Notes: generated by a model from the letters alone, not told the origin. Shown: positions 54,600 through 63,737, numbered from the stretch's first letter. The stretch: DNA of 64,000 nt from Bacillota bacterium (GCA_040757085.1 JBFLXJ010000024.1:1-64000); one strand, 5' to 3'. Made by a program: numbers and translations.

Positions 54600-54990
54600 G
54601 ATCAAGGCTTTCCCGCAACCACTCCTGGGGCATTCTGGCAGCGGAGCCGGGAATGGCCCAGCCGTTCGGCCACCACCTTCGGGTGCACCCCCTGCCGGAG
54701 CAGGATCGTGGCTTGGGTGGCCCTCCGCAGGGGCAGCACGCCGACGGCCTTCGCCCCGGGGGCGTACGGGGACGCCACGGCGATCCCCGCGCCGCCAAGC
54801 AGGACGGCGCGGGCCAGTGCTAGGGCGACGGGCGCCCCGACTGTCCCGTCGGCGTCCACCACGAGGAGCCGGAGGGCGGGCAGGTCGGCGGAGAGGCCCG
54901 CAGGCCATGAAGGAGGCCAGAGAGGGCCCGGGCCTCGTTGAAGGCGGGGAGCACGATCCAGGTGATCGTGTCCAAGGGGCACCATGTCGC
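54600..54990 (-). pseudogene. Relic: frameshifted glycosyltransferase 2 start joined to an integrase tail
   Basis: Reading minus strand, DTITWIVLPAFNEARALSGL is the start of a family 2 glycosyltransferase. After a frameshift, DLPALRLLVVDADGTVGAPV continues its nucleotide-binding core. Further on, in the second frame, QATILLRQGVHPKVVAERLG followed by HS is the HxxR-helix part of a tyrosine recombinase. Neither protein is complete, so this is a junction of two decayed genes. Confidence 0.7.
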
Positions 54991-55056
54991 GAGCGCGCGG
55001 GTCTGTCTTGACGCCCTACCGTTGGTCTGTTATTTTGGATGCAGGAGTGATGGCAT

Positions 55057-55260
55057 ACGAAAACCACGCTGTATGTTGACCGAAATCTGTTGGAGGAAGC
55101 GGCGAAGCTGGCCGGGTTCAAGAGCTTCACGGAGACGATCCACGCGGCCCTCTCCGAGTTCGTCCGCAGGAAGCGCCTCGAGCAACTCGCCGCCGCCCTG
55201 GGCACCGTCGACCTCGCGCTCGACGACCGGGCGCTGGAGGAGCTGCGCCGCGATGGCTGA
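55057..55260 (+). CDS. VapB-type antitoxin with an ACG at the start position
   Basis: A 67-codon frame reads KTTLYVDRNLLEEAAKLAGF, KSFTETIHAALSEFVRRKRL, EQLAAALGTVDLALDDRALE and ELRRDG. It is a ribbon-helix-helix antitoxin of the type that pairs with PIN toxins. GGAGTGA lies seven bases before the first codon, which is ACG where ATG is expected; an in-frame TGA is just upstream and no ATG, GTG or TTG lies nearby until a TTG at codon 12. The antitoxin may start at ACG or may be damaged. Its stop overlaps the toxin start by eight bases. Confidence 0.7.
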   Translation, partial: TKTTLYVDRNLLEEAAKLAGFKSFTETIHAALSEFVRRKRLEQLAAALGTVDLALDDRALEELRRDG

Positions 55261-55666
55261 CCGCTTCCTGGCCGACACTTCCCTCTGGATCGAGGCCCTG
55301 CGGCCGGGCGGACGGTCGGACATCGCGGCGTGGCTGAAGCAAGCCATACTCCGCGACTCGGTCGTGCTAGCCCAGCCCGTACTGGCCGAGCTACTGATAG
55401 GGGCGCGCGATGAGAGGCAGTCCGAAGAGCTCAAGAAGAAACTCGGCGCCCTGCCGCTCTTGGAGGTGGGAGGCCAGGTGTGGGAGCGGGCAGCTTCCCT
55501 GGGCTTCAGACTGCGCCGCCGGGGGCGCATGGTGCCGCTGGTGGATCTCTTGATCGCGGCGTCGGCCCTGGAGGGCTCGTGCGTGCTGGCCCACAGGGAC
55601 GAGCACTTCGAGGTGGTCAGGGAAATCGAACCGGCGCTACGCACCATCGACTTTCTCGTGTCGTGA
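55253..55666 (+). CDS. VapC-type PIN-domain ribonuclease toxin
   Basis: 137 residues of a PIN nuclease. The acidic site is complete: D8 (FLADTSLWIEAL), E46 (PVLAELLIGARDERQ), D98 (VPLVDLLIAASALE) and D116 (LAHRDEHFEVV). VapC enzymes cleave tRNA or rRNA when not bound by VapB. It overlaps the antitoxin gene, the usual operon form. Confidence 0.9.
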   Translation: MADRFLADTSLWIEALRPGGRSDIAAWLKQAILRDSVVLAQPVLAELLIGARDERQSEELKKKLGALPLLEVGGQVWERAASLGFRLRRRGRMVPLVDLLIAASALEGSCVLAHRDEHFEVVREIEPALRTIDFLVS

Positions 55667-55918
55667 GGAATAGCGCCTCGGCTTTCGCCCCAGCTCACGG
55701 CCCCCGATGTCGCGCACAGTGAAATCCCTCCGCGCCACCTCTGGTGCCTCCCCTCGGGGTTTGTCCCAGGGTGGCCAGATTTTCGTCTGCGGCCCGATGG
55801 GTAAGTTACATGCCCCCCTGACACGCTGCCTTTCCACCGCCCCCGCAACCTCGGTGAAAGTGGCTCTGCAGTGGACCCGCGATTCGACCGTCAGCCTGAA
55901 GAGCCGTCCCGATCTGCC

Positions 55919-57229
55919 TCAGCGGTCGCCTCCCGGCGTCCCCGGGAAAAGTGGCGACTTGGAGGTCAGGCCCTCGGCGCGCAGTTTGACCTCGACCTGT
56001 ACGTCCACAGGCAAGCGTCCGTAAATCTTATCCCAGTGCTCCCTCACGGCAAACCACTGTTGCGGTCGTTTCCGGTACAACCACCAGCCGAAGCCGAACA
56101 CGTCGGCTCCCATTTCCTGGGTTCGGCGCAGCGCGCTGGCGAGGTCCTGCGTGAGCGCCGTGGCCAGCGCTCGTTCGAGCTGCTTGAGCCTGGCCGGCTC
56201 GATGAAGTAGGTGGGGGTAAGTTCTTCGCGGAGTTCTGCCGCAACACGCAGGCGCGTTTGCCCTCTCAACTGGCCGCCTTCGGTCATCAGTTTGATTTCC
56301 GGGCGGTACGACAGCACGCGCGCCGTGATCGGGGCCCCCGAGTCGGGGGCGGTGGCCCGGATGAGTGGCCGCCTTGCCCTGCGCAGCGTTAACGAAACGG
56401 CTAATGATTCGTTCTGCGGAAGCGCACCCACCATGCGATCTCCCCTGAATACCGCCAATCCCGCGGCGCGAACCTCCGGGGTGGGCGGAACCGTACCCGG
56501 GGCCGCCGTGGTCCGGCCGCCGGCCTGGCCACCCGCCCGGTCGGGACTCCCCGATTGCCCCCCGGGTAAGGCCTGGGCTTCCGGGGGAACGATTTCGACC
56601 ATTGCCGCCACCGGCTGCATGCCCTCGGCGTGCAGGGCGAGGCCGAAGCGGCCAGCAGGCGTGGCGATGGTGGCCCCGGTGTCAGCCGCCAGTTCCAGCA
56701 GGGCGACCAAGCCTGCCCCCGGGATATCAGCCAACCGCGGCTGAAAACGCAATAGCTCTTCCGCCCGGCCGGGGGTAACGATGAGCTGGGCGGCGCGGCG
56801 CGCCTGTGCATCTCGGGTCAGGAAGTCCCACAGGCTGGCGACACCCCTGTCACGAGCCACCTGCTCCGACATGACCACCGCCTGCAGGTGGGACAGCGCC
56901 GGCGTGCGGGGCAGGTATTCACACAGAAGATGGAAGCCTTCGCTTACGGCGTCGGTCTCAACCGCCCGCACCCACACACGCGGCGCATCGGCACCGCCCT
57001 CGCCGCCCCCACCGCCCCCTGCCGCCCCGGCTGCTGCACCCCCTGCCAGCATGCGCGGCACCATAATCTGGAAGGTGACCCGCAGGGCGCGGGTGTTCCC
57101 CCGGTCGACGCCCATCGCCACCACATGGGCCGTGCGCTCCGGGTCTTCCGCATCCCAGCAGCCGGAGAGGACCATACATACCAGGGCCAAGCACGCCAGC
57201 GGAACAAGTTTGCCTCGGGGGAGGCTCAC
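55919..57229 (-). CDS. Ger(x)C-family germination lipoprotein
   Basis: About 436 residues. The lipoprotein signal is LVPLACLALVCMVLSGCWDA (lipobox LSGC). Family features: ERTAHVVAMGVDRGNTRALR, FHLLCEYLPRTPALSHLQAV, VMSEQVARDRGVASLWDFLT and the C-terminal LTQDLASALRRTQEMGADVF, GFGWWLYRKRPQQWFAVREH and LPVDVQVEVKLRAEGL. A Gly/Pro-rich insert lies around residues 235-265. It is the C subunit of a germinant receptor in the spore inner membrane. The GTG start overlaps the gerB stop. Confidence 0.92.
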   Translation of the reverse strand: MSLPRGKLVPLACLALVCMVLSGCWDAEDPERTAHVVAMGVDRGNTRALRVTFQIMVPRMLAGGAAAGAAGGGGGGEGGADAPRVWVRAVETDAVSEGFHLLCEYLPRTPALSHLQAVVMSEQVARDRGVASLWDFLTRDAQARRAAQLIVTPGRAEELLRFQPRLADIPGAGLVALLELAADTGATIATPAGRFGLALHAEGMQPVAAMVEIVPPEAQALPGGQSGSPDRAGGQAGGRTTAAPGTVPPTPEVRAAGLAVFRGDRMVGALPQNESLAVSLTLRRARRPLIRATAPDSGAPITARVLSYRPEIKLMTEGGQLRGQTRLRVAAELREELTPTYFIEPARLKQLERALATALTQDLASALRRTQEMGADVFGFGWWLYRKRPQQWFAVREHWDKIYGRLPVDVQVEVKLRAEGLTSKSPLFPGTPGGDR

Positions 57230-58389
57230 GGCCGGGCCCTCCTTGCCCGCACAGGGGAGGCATGCCGTCGCCCCGTGGACCTGGGGGTGTGCCCTGACCG
57301 CGCCGAACCGGTGACCTGCCGGCGGCGCCACAAAAGCCCCAGGACCACCACGGCTGGCAGGAGCGTCTGGAGAGCCGCGGAGACGATGCCACCCCAGAAC
57401 AGGACCCGGCTGTACACGGTGCGCTGGGAGGGCACGTTGAGGGCGAATACCGCGGTCAGGGCGGCCAGCAGGGGGATCAGGGGACGGTGGTCACCAAGCC
57501 CCAGGATGCACCCGGCAGCCCGCGCCTGTACGATGAAGAGGAGGGCGATTTTGGCGAAGGAGACGAGCATCCAGATGGTTGCGACTGCCACCTCGATTCG
57601 TTCCAGCAGGGGGGGCACCCGCACCACCCGCAGACCCTCGAGGAACGAAAAGGGTATGCGGGAGAGGTTGTACCATCCCAGGATCCCCTGATCCACGGCG
57701 AGCAGGCCCCCCGTCACCACCCAGGTGATGAGCAGGCCTGCCAGCAAAGGTCCCGAGCGCCGCGTCCCGCCCAGAGCCGGCAGCAGCATGCCCAGCGCCA
57801 CCACCTCCCCAAAAGGGAAGGCGGAAATGGGGGCGCCCCGCAGGGCGGGAAGAGGGCCGCGGGCAAAAACGGGAAACAGCAGGCGGGGGTCGAACTGGCC
57901 CACAAGAAGCGCGACGCTGGGGATGAGGCCCGCAACGAGCAGCGCCACGGTTATTCCCCCGGCCCTCGCCACCGGTTCGGTGCCGTAGAACGCACCCCCA
58001 ATCCCCTGGGTCACGAGCAGGACCATGTTGGCCCACAGGGGAGTCACGCGGAGGAAGGTTTCCTTGATGAAGGCGCTGCTCGCCCGCAGGGTGGTGTACG
58101 TCATGAAGAGGAATACGGCCAGCAGCAGGGTGCCCAGCAACTTACCCCCTGCCTTTCCCAAACCTTCCTCTGCTGCCTCTATCAGGTCCTTCCCCGGGGC
58201 CAGGCTGGCTACCGCCAGCAGCAGCAGTACCACAGCTACTCCGTTGAAGCCGCCCATGAGATTGGCCACCCAGGCATCCTGTTCCGCCATCTCCGCCACC
58301 AGGGAGGGCACCAGGAGCAGATAGCGCGGCCAGATGAGGATGAACAGGAGTAATGCCGCCTGTCCGGGAGAAATGCGTACTTCCTTCAT
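57226..58389 (-). CDS. GerAB-type germinant-receptor permease subunit
   Basis: 387 residues with about ten predicted membrane helices. It begins MKEVRISPGQAALLLFILIW and includes AWVANLMGGFNGVAVVLLLL, LFMTYTTLRASSAFIKETFL, AFPFGEVVALGMLLPALGG and a late VAVATIWMLVSFAKIALLFI. These are endospore germination permease features (APC superfamily). The subunit binds the germinant. The ATG overlaps the gerA stop (ATGA). Confidence 0.92.
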   Translation of the reverse strand: MKEVRISPGQAALLLFILIWPRYLLLVPSLVAEMAEQDAWVANLMGGFNGVAVVLLLLAVASLAPGKDLIEAAEEGLGKAGGKLLGTLLLAVFLFMTYTTLRASSAFIKETFLRVTPLWANMVLLVTQGIGGAFYGTEPVARAGGITVALLVAGLIPSVALLVGQFDPRLLFPVFARGPLPALRGAPISAFPFGEVVALGMLLPALGGTRRSGPLLAGLLITWVVTGGLLAVDQGILGWYNLSRIPFSFLEGLRVVRVPPLLERIEVAVATIWMLVSFAKIALLFIVQARAAGCILGLGDHRPLIPLLAALTAVFALNVPSQRTVYSRVLFWGGIVSAALQTLLPAVVVLGLLWRRRQVTGSARSGHTPRSTGRRHASPVRARRARP

Positions 58390-60095
58390 CGCCGCTCCCC
58401 CGTCTTCCCGCCCGTCGTGCGCGCGCCCGGGCCCGGCGGCTGGGGTGACGGCTTCCGCTGCGGGCGCAGGCCGCCCGGCTCCTTGGGCCTGCGCACCATC
58501 ACCCACCAGGGCACCCGCACCATGAAGTCCTTTAAGTCACTGGCGACAAGAGGGGCGACGGGCGAAAGGTAGGGCGTACCGAACGAACGAAGCGCCGAGA
58601 GGTAATAGAGGCCCACCATGAACCCCCAGCTCACGCCGACCAGGCCAAACATGCCCGCCAGAATGGTAAACAAGACCCGCGGCAGCCACAGGGTGGCAGC
58701 CCCTGCGTAGAAGGGAACCAGGAACGAGGTGATGGCCGTGACTGCGGTGACGATCAGCATCAACGGGCTTATGAGAGAGGCCCGCGTGGCCGCCTCGCCC
58801 ACCACCACCGCTCCCACCACGCTCACCGCCTGGCCCACCTGCCGGGGCAGACGCGACCCGGCCTCCCGCAGTACTTCGAAGGCGCCCCCCATGAGGAGCG
58901 CTTCTCCCAGGGAGCTGACGGGAATGCCCTCCCGTCCAGCCGCAACGCGGGCAAAGAAGGTGGTGGGGATGAGTTCCTGGTGGAAGCTGACCAGAGCCAC
59001 ATACAGGGCGGGAAGAGTTAAGCTCGCCTGGATGCCGATGAACCTCATCAGGCGGGCCATAGTGGCTACTACAGGCTGAAGGTAGTAGTCGTCGGCAGCC
59101 TGGAACAGGACACCTATGTTTAGCGGTGCCACCAGCGCGGAGGGGCTCCCGTCGACGAGTATGGCCGCTCGGCCTTCCAGCAGGTTCCCCACCACCCGGT
59201 CCGGTCGTTCGGTGACCAGGACCACGGGAAACAGGCGTAACCTGGCATCGATAATGTGGTCTTCCAGATAGCCGGTGTCGAGCACCCCGTCTATCCGGAT
59301 GCCCCTGAGACGTTCCACGATCTCCCGTATGACGTCTGGCCGGGCCAAGTTCTGCAGGTATACCACCGCCACCCGGGTGCGCGAAATATCCCCTACCTGC
59401 AGGGTGAATACCTGCAGGTCGGGGTGGGGGAGGCGCCGCCGGATCTGAGCCAGGTTGGATTCCAGGTCCTCGGTCAGACCATCGTGGGGCCCCCGCAGCG
59501 ATGCCTCCAGCGTGGGCTCGTCGATCCCCCGGCTGCGCGGTGCCTGCGTCCCCGCCAGGAGCACCCTGTCCGACCCCTGCAGGAAAATGGCCGTCTGTCC
59601 ACGGCAGATGCCCTCCAGTACCGCGCGCCTGCTGCCGGCCTGCTGTAACTCTCCGGTCTCAATCAGGGCTTCCCCGAGGTATTCCAGCCGCTCGGACGGG
59701 GAACGCAAGCGCCGGTACCTTTTCTCTGCTTCCTCGGTTTTGTTGCCCACGAGCGGACTCACCACACTCTGAGCGACCACCCCCTTGGGCACCAGAGACG
59801 ACAGATAGGCGATCAGTATCCGGGTGTCGGGATCCACTGCCGGGCGCAGGCTACGTGTCACCAGGTCGGGCGGGGAACCAAGGGCATCCCGCAGCCACTG
59901 CTCCACCTCCGCGATCGAAGCAGGTGCCGGATCCTCGGGCAGCGGCCGCCGGAGTCCCTGTTCGTTCCTTTTCACGCTGGACGCGTGTCCCCGTGCGCCG
60001 CGGTCGTGCAGGCTACCATCGCCCGTCTTGCCCCCGGCGGTTCTCCTCAACATGCGCCCCAGCCACTTCCAGGTGATGCCCAGACTCCACCGCAT
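58386..60095 (-). CDS. GerA-type germinant-receptor A subunit
   Basis: 569 residues. The N-terminal soluble half includes DPDTRILIAYLSSLVPKGVV, GICRGQTAIFLQGSDRVLLA, SRGIDEPTLEASLRGPHDGL and TEDLESNLAQIRRRLPHPDL. The membrane half shows GNLLEGRAAILVDGSPSALV, SFHQELIPTTFFARVAAGRE and GVSWGFMVGLYYLSALRSFG with PYLSP. It is the first gene of gerA-gerB-gerC, normally made in the forespore under sigma-G. The ATG has AAGGTG upstream. Confidence 0.94.
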   Translation of the reverse strand: MRWSLGITWKWLGRMLRRTAGGKTGDGSLHDRGARGHASSVKRNEQGLRRPLPEDPAPASIAEVEQWLRDALGSPPDLVTRSLRPAVDPDTRILIAYLSSLVPKGVVAQSVVSPLVGNKTEEAEKRYRRLRSPSERLEYLGEALIETGELQQAGSRRAVLEGICRGQTAIFLQGSDRVLLAGTQAPRSRGIDEPTLEASLRGPHDGLTEDLESNLAQIRRRLPHPDLQVFTLQVGDISRTRVAVVYLQNLARPDVIREIVERLRGIRIDGVLDTGYLEDHIIDARLRLFPVVLVTERPDRVVGNLLEGRAAILVDGSPSALVAPLNIGVLFQAADDYYLQPVVATMARLMRFIGIQASLTLPALYVALVSFHQELIPTTFFARVAAGREGIPVSSLGEALLMGGAFEVLREAGSRLPRQVGQAVSVVGAVVVGEAATRASLISPLMLIVTAVTAITSFLVPFYAGAATLWLPRVLFTILAGMFGLVGVSWGFMVGLYYLSALRSFGTPYLSPVAPLVASDLKDFMVRVPWWVMVRRPKEPGGLRPQRKPSPQPPGPGARTTGGKTGERR

Positions 60096-60311
60096 GGCTC
60101 AACACCTTCTAGATAGGACCCGTTTGCTAGTTTTGCCATTCCCTGGGCACCGTATCCCACCCTGGCCGGATATGGAGGAAGCAGTACGTGAAAGGTCCAG
60201 CCCAGGGCGAGAATCCGTGCTCAGTTCCTGCTTCGTGCACCGCGGCCGGCCGTGAGGACAGGGTGCCCCGGCCGCACCCTGCACTCCCACGGGCGAGCCT
60301 GGTAGAATTCC

Positions 60312-60340
60312 TTGACCATCACAATATTTGACTGTATCAT
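60312..60340 (+). promoter_or_regulatory. Promoter of the MarR-arsM operon
   Basis: TTGACC (60312-60317) and TATCAT (60335-60340) are separated by 17 AT-rich bases. It lies 19 bases before the predicted TTG start of the MarR-type gene, so the leader is very short. The regulator may bind across the spacer. Confidence 0.6.
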
Positions 60341-60358
60341 CCTACCGCAGGTGCGGAA

Positions 60359-60865
60359 TTGGACGAACCGAATGCCTCAGCCCTGCGGCTGCGGGAACTC
60401 ATGAGGAGGTTGGTCCGCGGCATCGGTTTGCTGGAGCGCGGAGATGCCGCCTGCTGCGGGATCACGCTTTCCCAGTGCCACGCCCTCGGCGAGGTCGCGG
60501 CCCAAGAAGGACTGACGCCCGGCGAACTGGCTGCCCGCCTCGGTATCGATCCCAGCGCCGTCACGCGCATCGCAGATGCCCTGGTGCAGAACGGGCTGGT
60601 GCGAAGAGAAGGAGATCCGTCCGACCGCAGGGTGGTACGCCTGGTGCTGACGCCGGAAGGCCGTCACTTCTGGTCGCGCGTGCAGGAAGCCATGCTGGAG
60701 CGCTCGCGGGCACTCCTGCAGCGTCTGCCGCCGGACCGGCGACCGCTCGTGCTCGCCGCACTGGCAGACCTGGTAGAGGCCCTGGAAAAAGAGGGCTACC
60801 TTGGATCCGTTGAAGGAGGACGGTGCCATGGAGGAGCTACAACGGGCAGTGCTGGCCCGCTATGA
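60359..60865 (+). CDS. MarR-family transcriptional regulator
   Basis: 168 residues. LERGDAACCGITLSQCHALG is followed by the winged helix: EGLTPGELAARLGIDPSAVT, RIADALVQNGLVRREGDPSD and RRVVRLVLTPEGRHFWSRVQ. Cysteines (two in ACCG, one in SQCH) near the first helices could ligate a thiophilic metalloid. It uses a TTG start with a weak ribosome-binding site. The 3' end overlaps the arsM fusion by 38 bases, so it probably controls that gene. Confidence 0.88.
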   Translation: MDEPNASALRLRELMRRLVRGIGLLERGDAACCGITLSQCHALGEVAAQEGLTPGELAARLGIDPSAVTRIADALVQNGLVRREGDPSDRRVVRLVLTPEGRHFWSRVQEAMLERSRALLQRLPPDRRPLVLAALADLVEALEKEGYLGSVEGGRCHGGATTGSAGPL

Positions 60866-62033
60866 CGAGATCGCACGCTCGTGCGAAAGGGAACCGGGGG
60901 AGGAAAGCGGACTGGGCTGCGCCCGCCTGGCCGAGCTGGTGCAGCTTTTCCCCGGGGAAGTCCTGCTCGACATAGGGAGCGGCCCCGGCCTGGAAACGAT
61001 CGAGCTGGCTCGGCTGGTCAACCCTGCCCCGGCGTTTGGGCTGGACGCCCTGCCGTCCATGGTGGAGGTGGCCGAGGAGAACGCAAGAAAGGCGGGGGCA
61101 TCCAACGCCCGTTTCCTGGTCGGACGCATGGAGGCCATTCCTCTGGAAGACGGTTGCGTCGATGTGGTGGTGTCCAACTGCGTGATCAACCTGTCCCCGG
61201 ACAAGGAGCGGGTGATGAGAGAGATCTGGCGGGTACTCCGCCCCGGGGGCCGGGTTGCCGTGGCCGACATGGTCTGGCTGGGCCCGCCTCCAGCCCTGCT
61301 GCGGACTGACCCCGAAGCCTGGGCCTGCTGCATAGGGGGCGCACTAGAAGCCACGGAGTACCCGCTGCTGTTTGAGAGGGTCGGGTTCACAGACGTGCGC
61401 TTGCAGATACTGGGGACGTTCGATCCGGCAGGCCTATCCTCGTGCTGTCCCCAGGGTACCGCCCGGGGGGCAGACGGGCTTGAACCCAGCACGGGGCCAG
61501 AGGCTCCGCCTGCCACGCCGTCCTGCTGCTGCGCTTCCCGCCAGCCAGCAGCACTGGCGAGCGCCCTGGTCACGGCCCGGAAACCGGGGCCCCCGGGCGG
61601 CACCGTCGAGGTGAGGGAAGCGCGGTCCGAGGACCTGGGTCTCGTGCTGCGCATCTTGCAGGCGGCGGGCTTGCCCACCGCGGGCGTGTCGGAGCACCTC
61701 GGGTCGTTCCTCCTGGCCTGTACCCCCGAGGGCAGGGTGGTGGGAGTGGCGGGGCTCGAGCGCTACTCTGCCAGTGCCCTGTTGCGCTCGCTGGTGGTGC
61801 TCCCCTCCTGGCGCCGCCAGGGGCTGGGACGCCGCCTGGTGACGGCCCAGCTTTCCCGCCTCGCCCCCGGCACTCCCGTCTACCTCCTCACCACCAGCGC
61901 CCAGAGATACTTCGCTTCCCTGGGCTTCCAGGCCATTCCCCGCGGAGAGGTACCACCGGAAGTGAAGGAATCCCTCGAGTTCCGGGAAGCCTGTCCTCAG
62001 TCTGCGACCGCAATGTACTTGCGCGTCTATTGA
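60828..62033 (+). CDS. arsM: Arsenite methyltransferase fused to an ArsN2-like GNAT acetyltransferase
   Basis: 401 residues. Residues 1-205 form a SAM methyltransferase of the ArsM type: VLLDIGSGPGLETIELARLV, VDVVVSNCVINLSPDKERVM (C118), WRVLRPGGRVAVADMVWLG and AWACCIGGALEATEYPLLFE (C167/C168). A cysteine-rich linker follows (SSCCPQG, then PSCCCASRQ near 232-238). Residues 258-400 are a GNAT domain matching ArsN2: LQAAGLPTAGVSEHLGSFLL, LRSLVVLPSWRRQGLGRRLV, YLLTTSAQRYFASLGFQAIP and EACPQSATAMYL. The methyltransferase detoxifies As(III); ArsN-type GNATs acetylate arsenic-containing amino acids. The ATG has AAGGAGGA seven bases upstream. Confidence 0.88.
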   Translation: MEELQRAVLARYDEIARSCEREPGEESGLGCARLAELVQLFPGEVLLDIGSGPGLETIELARLVNPAPAFGLDALPSMVEVAEENARKAGASNARFLVGRMEAIPLEDGCVDVVVSNCVINLSPDKERVMREIWRVLRPGGRVAVADMVWLGPPPALLRTDPEAWACCIGGALEATEYPLLFERVGFTDVRLQILGTFDPAGLSSCCPQGTARGADGLEPSTGPEAPPATPSCCCASRQPAALASALVTARKPGPPGGTVEVREARSEDLGLVLRILQAAGLPTAGVSEHLGSFLLACTPEGRVVGVAGLERYSASALLRSLVVLPSWRRQGLGRRLVTAQLSRLAPGTPVYLLTTSAQRYFASLGFQAIPRGEVPPEVKESLEFREACPQSATAMYLRVY

Positions 62034-62406
62034 GCAGAACACCGCCCTCAGGCTCCCAACGCAGCCACGTCCTGCCGGCTCCCAGCAGGTTGCAACTCAC
62101 CGGGGCCCTGCAACGGCCACAATGGAGGGGGCAAAAGGGTCCAGCCACCGTAAAGGGGCAAGTAGCCCGAACCAACCCCTCCAGGCCGGTTCCAGCATGC
62201 ACTGCCAAACCCATACCATCGGTAAGCACATGGCGCTGGCTGCGCCGGAAGCCTCACCCGCATCGGCCTCGATCCTTCAATCACCAGCGGGGCAGAGATT
62301 TTTGGGAGAGAGTTGATGAGGTGGATTTTGCCGAAATCTCGCTCCGTATGGTGATATAAGACGCTCTCCTCGCCGAGCAACACTTCCCTGATTGCAGCAC
62401 CTGTAC
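62034..62406. other. Intergenic stretch without a recognisable gene
   Basis: About 370 bases between the arsM fusion and the metallo-hydrolase relic. It may contain the rotted 3' end of that relic. No promoter, RNA or repeat is evident. Confidence 0.4.
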
Positions 62407-62882
62407 TCACTCGGACAAGAACAGATCGCCGCTGAACAGCCATCCCTCGTCGGGTTCTAACAGGCAAATGTGGTCGTCGCTGTGACCGGGTGTGTGGAGG
62501 ACTGCGAATCGGTAGCGGCCGGTGTAAAGGCGGTCAGGAATCACCACGGCGGCCGACCGCGGGGGTACCCCCAGGCAAAACGCTGGTAGGAACGCAGGCG
62601 GGCCGTCCATGTCGACGGGCCGCTAATGCGCGGAACGGCAAGCGGGTGGGCAAGGACAGGACTGGTACCGAACTGCTGTTGCAGAATAAAGTTGTTACCG
62701 ATGTGGTCCTCATGGTGGTGGGTGTTCACCACGGTCTGAACGGGGTAGGAAGCAAAAGCGCTTGATATCTCTTCGGCCACGTACGCCGGACCGGTATCAA
62801 TCAAAAGCCCGTCTACATAGCAACAGGCCATCGTGTAAACCGGCTTGCCTTCAAAAAGGCGTCCCATAATAAACTGGGTCAC
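62407..62882 (-). pseudogene. Frameshifted, truncated metallo-beta-lactamase-fold hydrolase
   Basis: The first frame reads YVDGLLIDTGPAYVAEEISS and VVNTHHHEDHIGNNFILQQQ (HxHxDH-type zinc motif, here HHHEDH). After a frameshift near 62600, the second frame reads FAVLHTPGHSDDHICLLEPD and EGWLFSGDLFLSE, then a TGA. The protein lacks the last 80 or so residues of the family, including the final His. Confidence 0.75.
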
Positions 62883-63421
62883 GGGCCCGAACTCCCTAAC
62901 GACGACCTCCCGTTTGAGAAGCAGGGGCTGCTACCACGTGTCGGCCCAAACCAGGCCGCCCTCCGAGCCCACTCCTTTGCCAGCAGGCCGCCCCGGCCCT
63001 GCTCCCGTTGCAGGGCGCCGTAGTCGGCATGACTCCACTCAACCGACCAGTTGAACCGCCGCAGGCAGCCTTGCCCGGCAACCCAGCAAGGTGCGGCAAC
63101 CACCACCCAGCATATTGGGCAACTCCCACCGCCCCAAAAGGATACCCGTCCCTGACCAGGGGTGCGGCGGGAGCCCGCATCGACCCAATATCGACCCTGG
63201 ACCCGAGCAAACTTGCCCCCCGCATCGCTTGCGGCCATGGCACAACAGCGAGAAGTACCACGATCAGGGCTCACCTGGCTACTCAGCGTACTGGCATCCG
63301 AACCGTGGATCACGCGGCAGGTTCCTCCCGCGCGCACACGGTCGGACGACGCCCGTTCTGCGCAGCAAAATGAACGGGGCTACCTGGAAGCGGCATATAG
63401 CACAACCGTTAGCCCAGGCCC
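62883..63421. other. Intergenic stretch without a recognisable gene
   Basis: About 540 bases. Open frames here have no recognisable protein features, and I see no RNA, repeat or hairpin. It ends at the promoter of the toxin-antitoxin pair. Confidence 0.4.
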
Positions 63422-63430
63422 TGGTATAAT
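63422..63430 (+). promoter_or_regulatory. Extended -10 promoter of the DUF433/DUF5615 pair
   Basis: TGGTATAAT matches a perfect -10 with the TGn extension. No good -35 is seen 17 bases upstream. GAGGTGA and a TTG start follow 20 bases later. Confidence 0.55.
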
Positions 63431-63449
63431 ACGAGCGAGGTGATCGAAC

Positions 63450-63737
63450 TTGGCCCTTCCGCACCCCGAAGTCGCCCACCCCCACATCACCCGGGTCCCC
63501 GGTTGCTGCGGTGGCCGCCCGATCATACGCGGCACCCGATTCCCCGTCAGTTCGGTAGTCTTCTACGTCCTGCGGCAGGGAATGACCCCCGAAGAACTCG
63601 TCCGCGAATTCCCCCACCTGACGCTGGCCCAGGTGTACGACGCTCTCTCGTACTACTACGACCACAAAGAAGAAATCGACCAGGAAATGCGCGCAAATAC
63701 GGTGCCTTCAGCCCCTGACTCGCAGGAAGGAAACTGA
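63450..63737 (+). CDS. DUF433-family antitoxin
   Basis: 95 residues: HITRVPGCCGGRPIIRGTRF, PVSSVVFYVLRQGMTPEELV, REFPHLTLAQVYDALSYYYD and HKEEIDQEMRANT. This is a small HTH-containing DUF433 protein, the partner type of DUF5615 PIN-like toxins (VapBC45-like). The TTG has GAGGTGA six bases upstream. The stop and the toxin start share one base (TGATG). Confidence 0.88.
   Translation: MALPHPEVAHPHITRVPGCCGGRPIIRGTRFPVSSVVFYVLRQGMTPEELVREFPHLTLAQVYDALSYYYDHKEEIDQEMRANTVPSAPDSQEGN

Noticed and set aside
60096-60150. Sigma-G promoter for the ger operon
   Set aside because: CTATCTA near 60110 partly resembles the sigma-G -10, but the -35 is unclear; sequence alone does not support the call.
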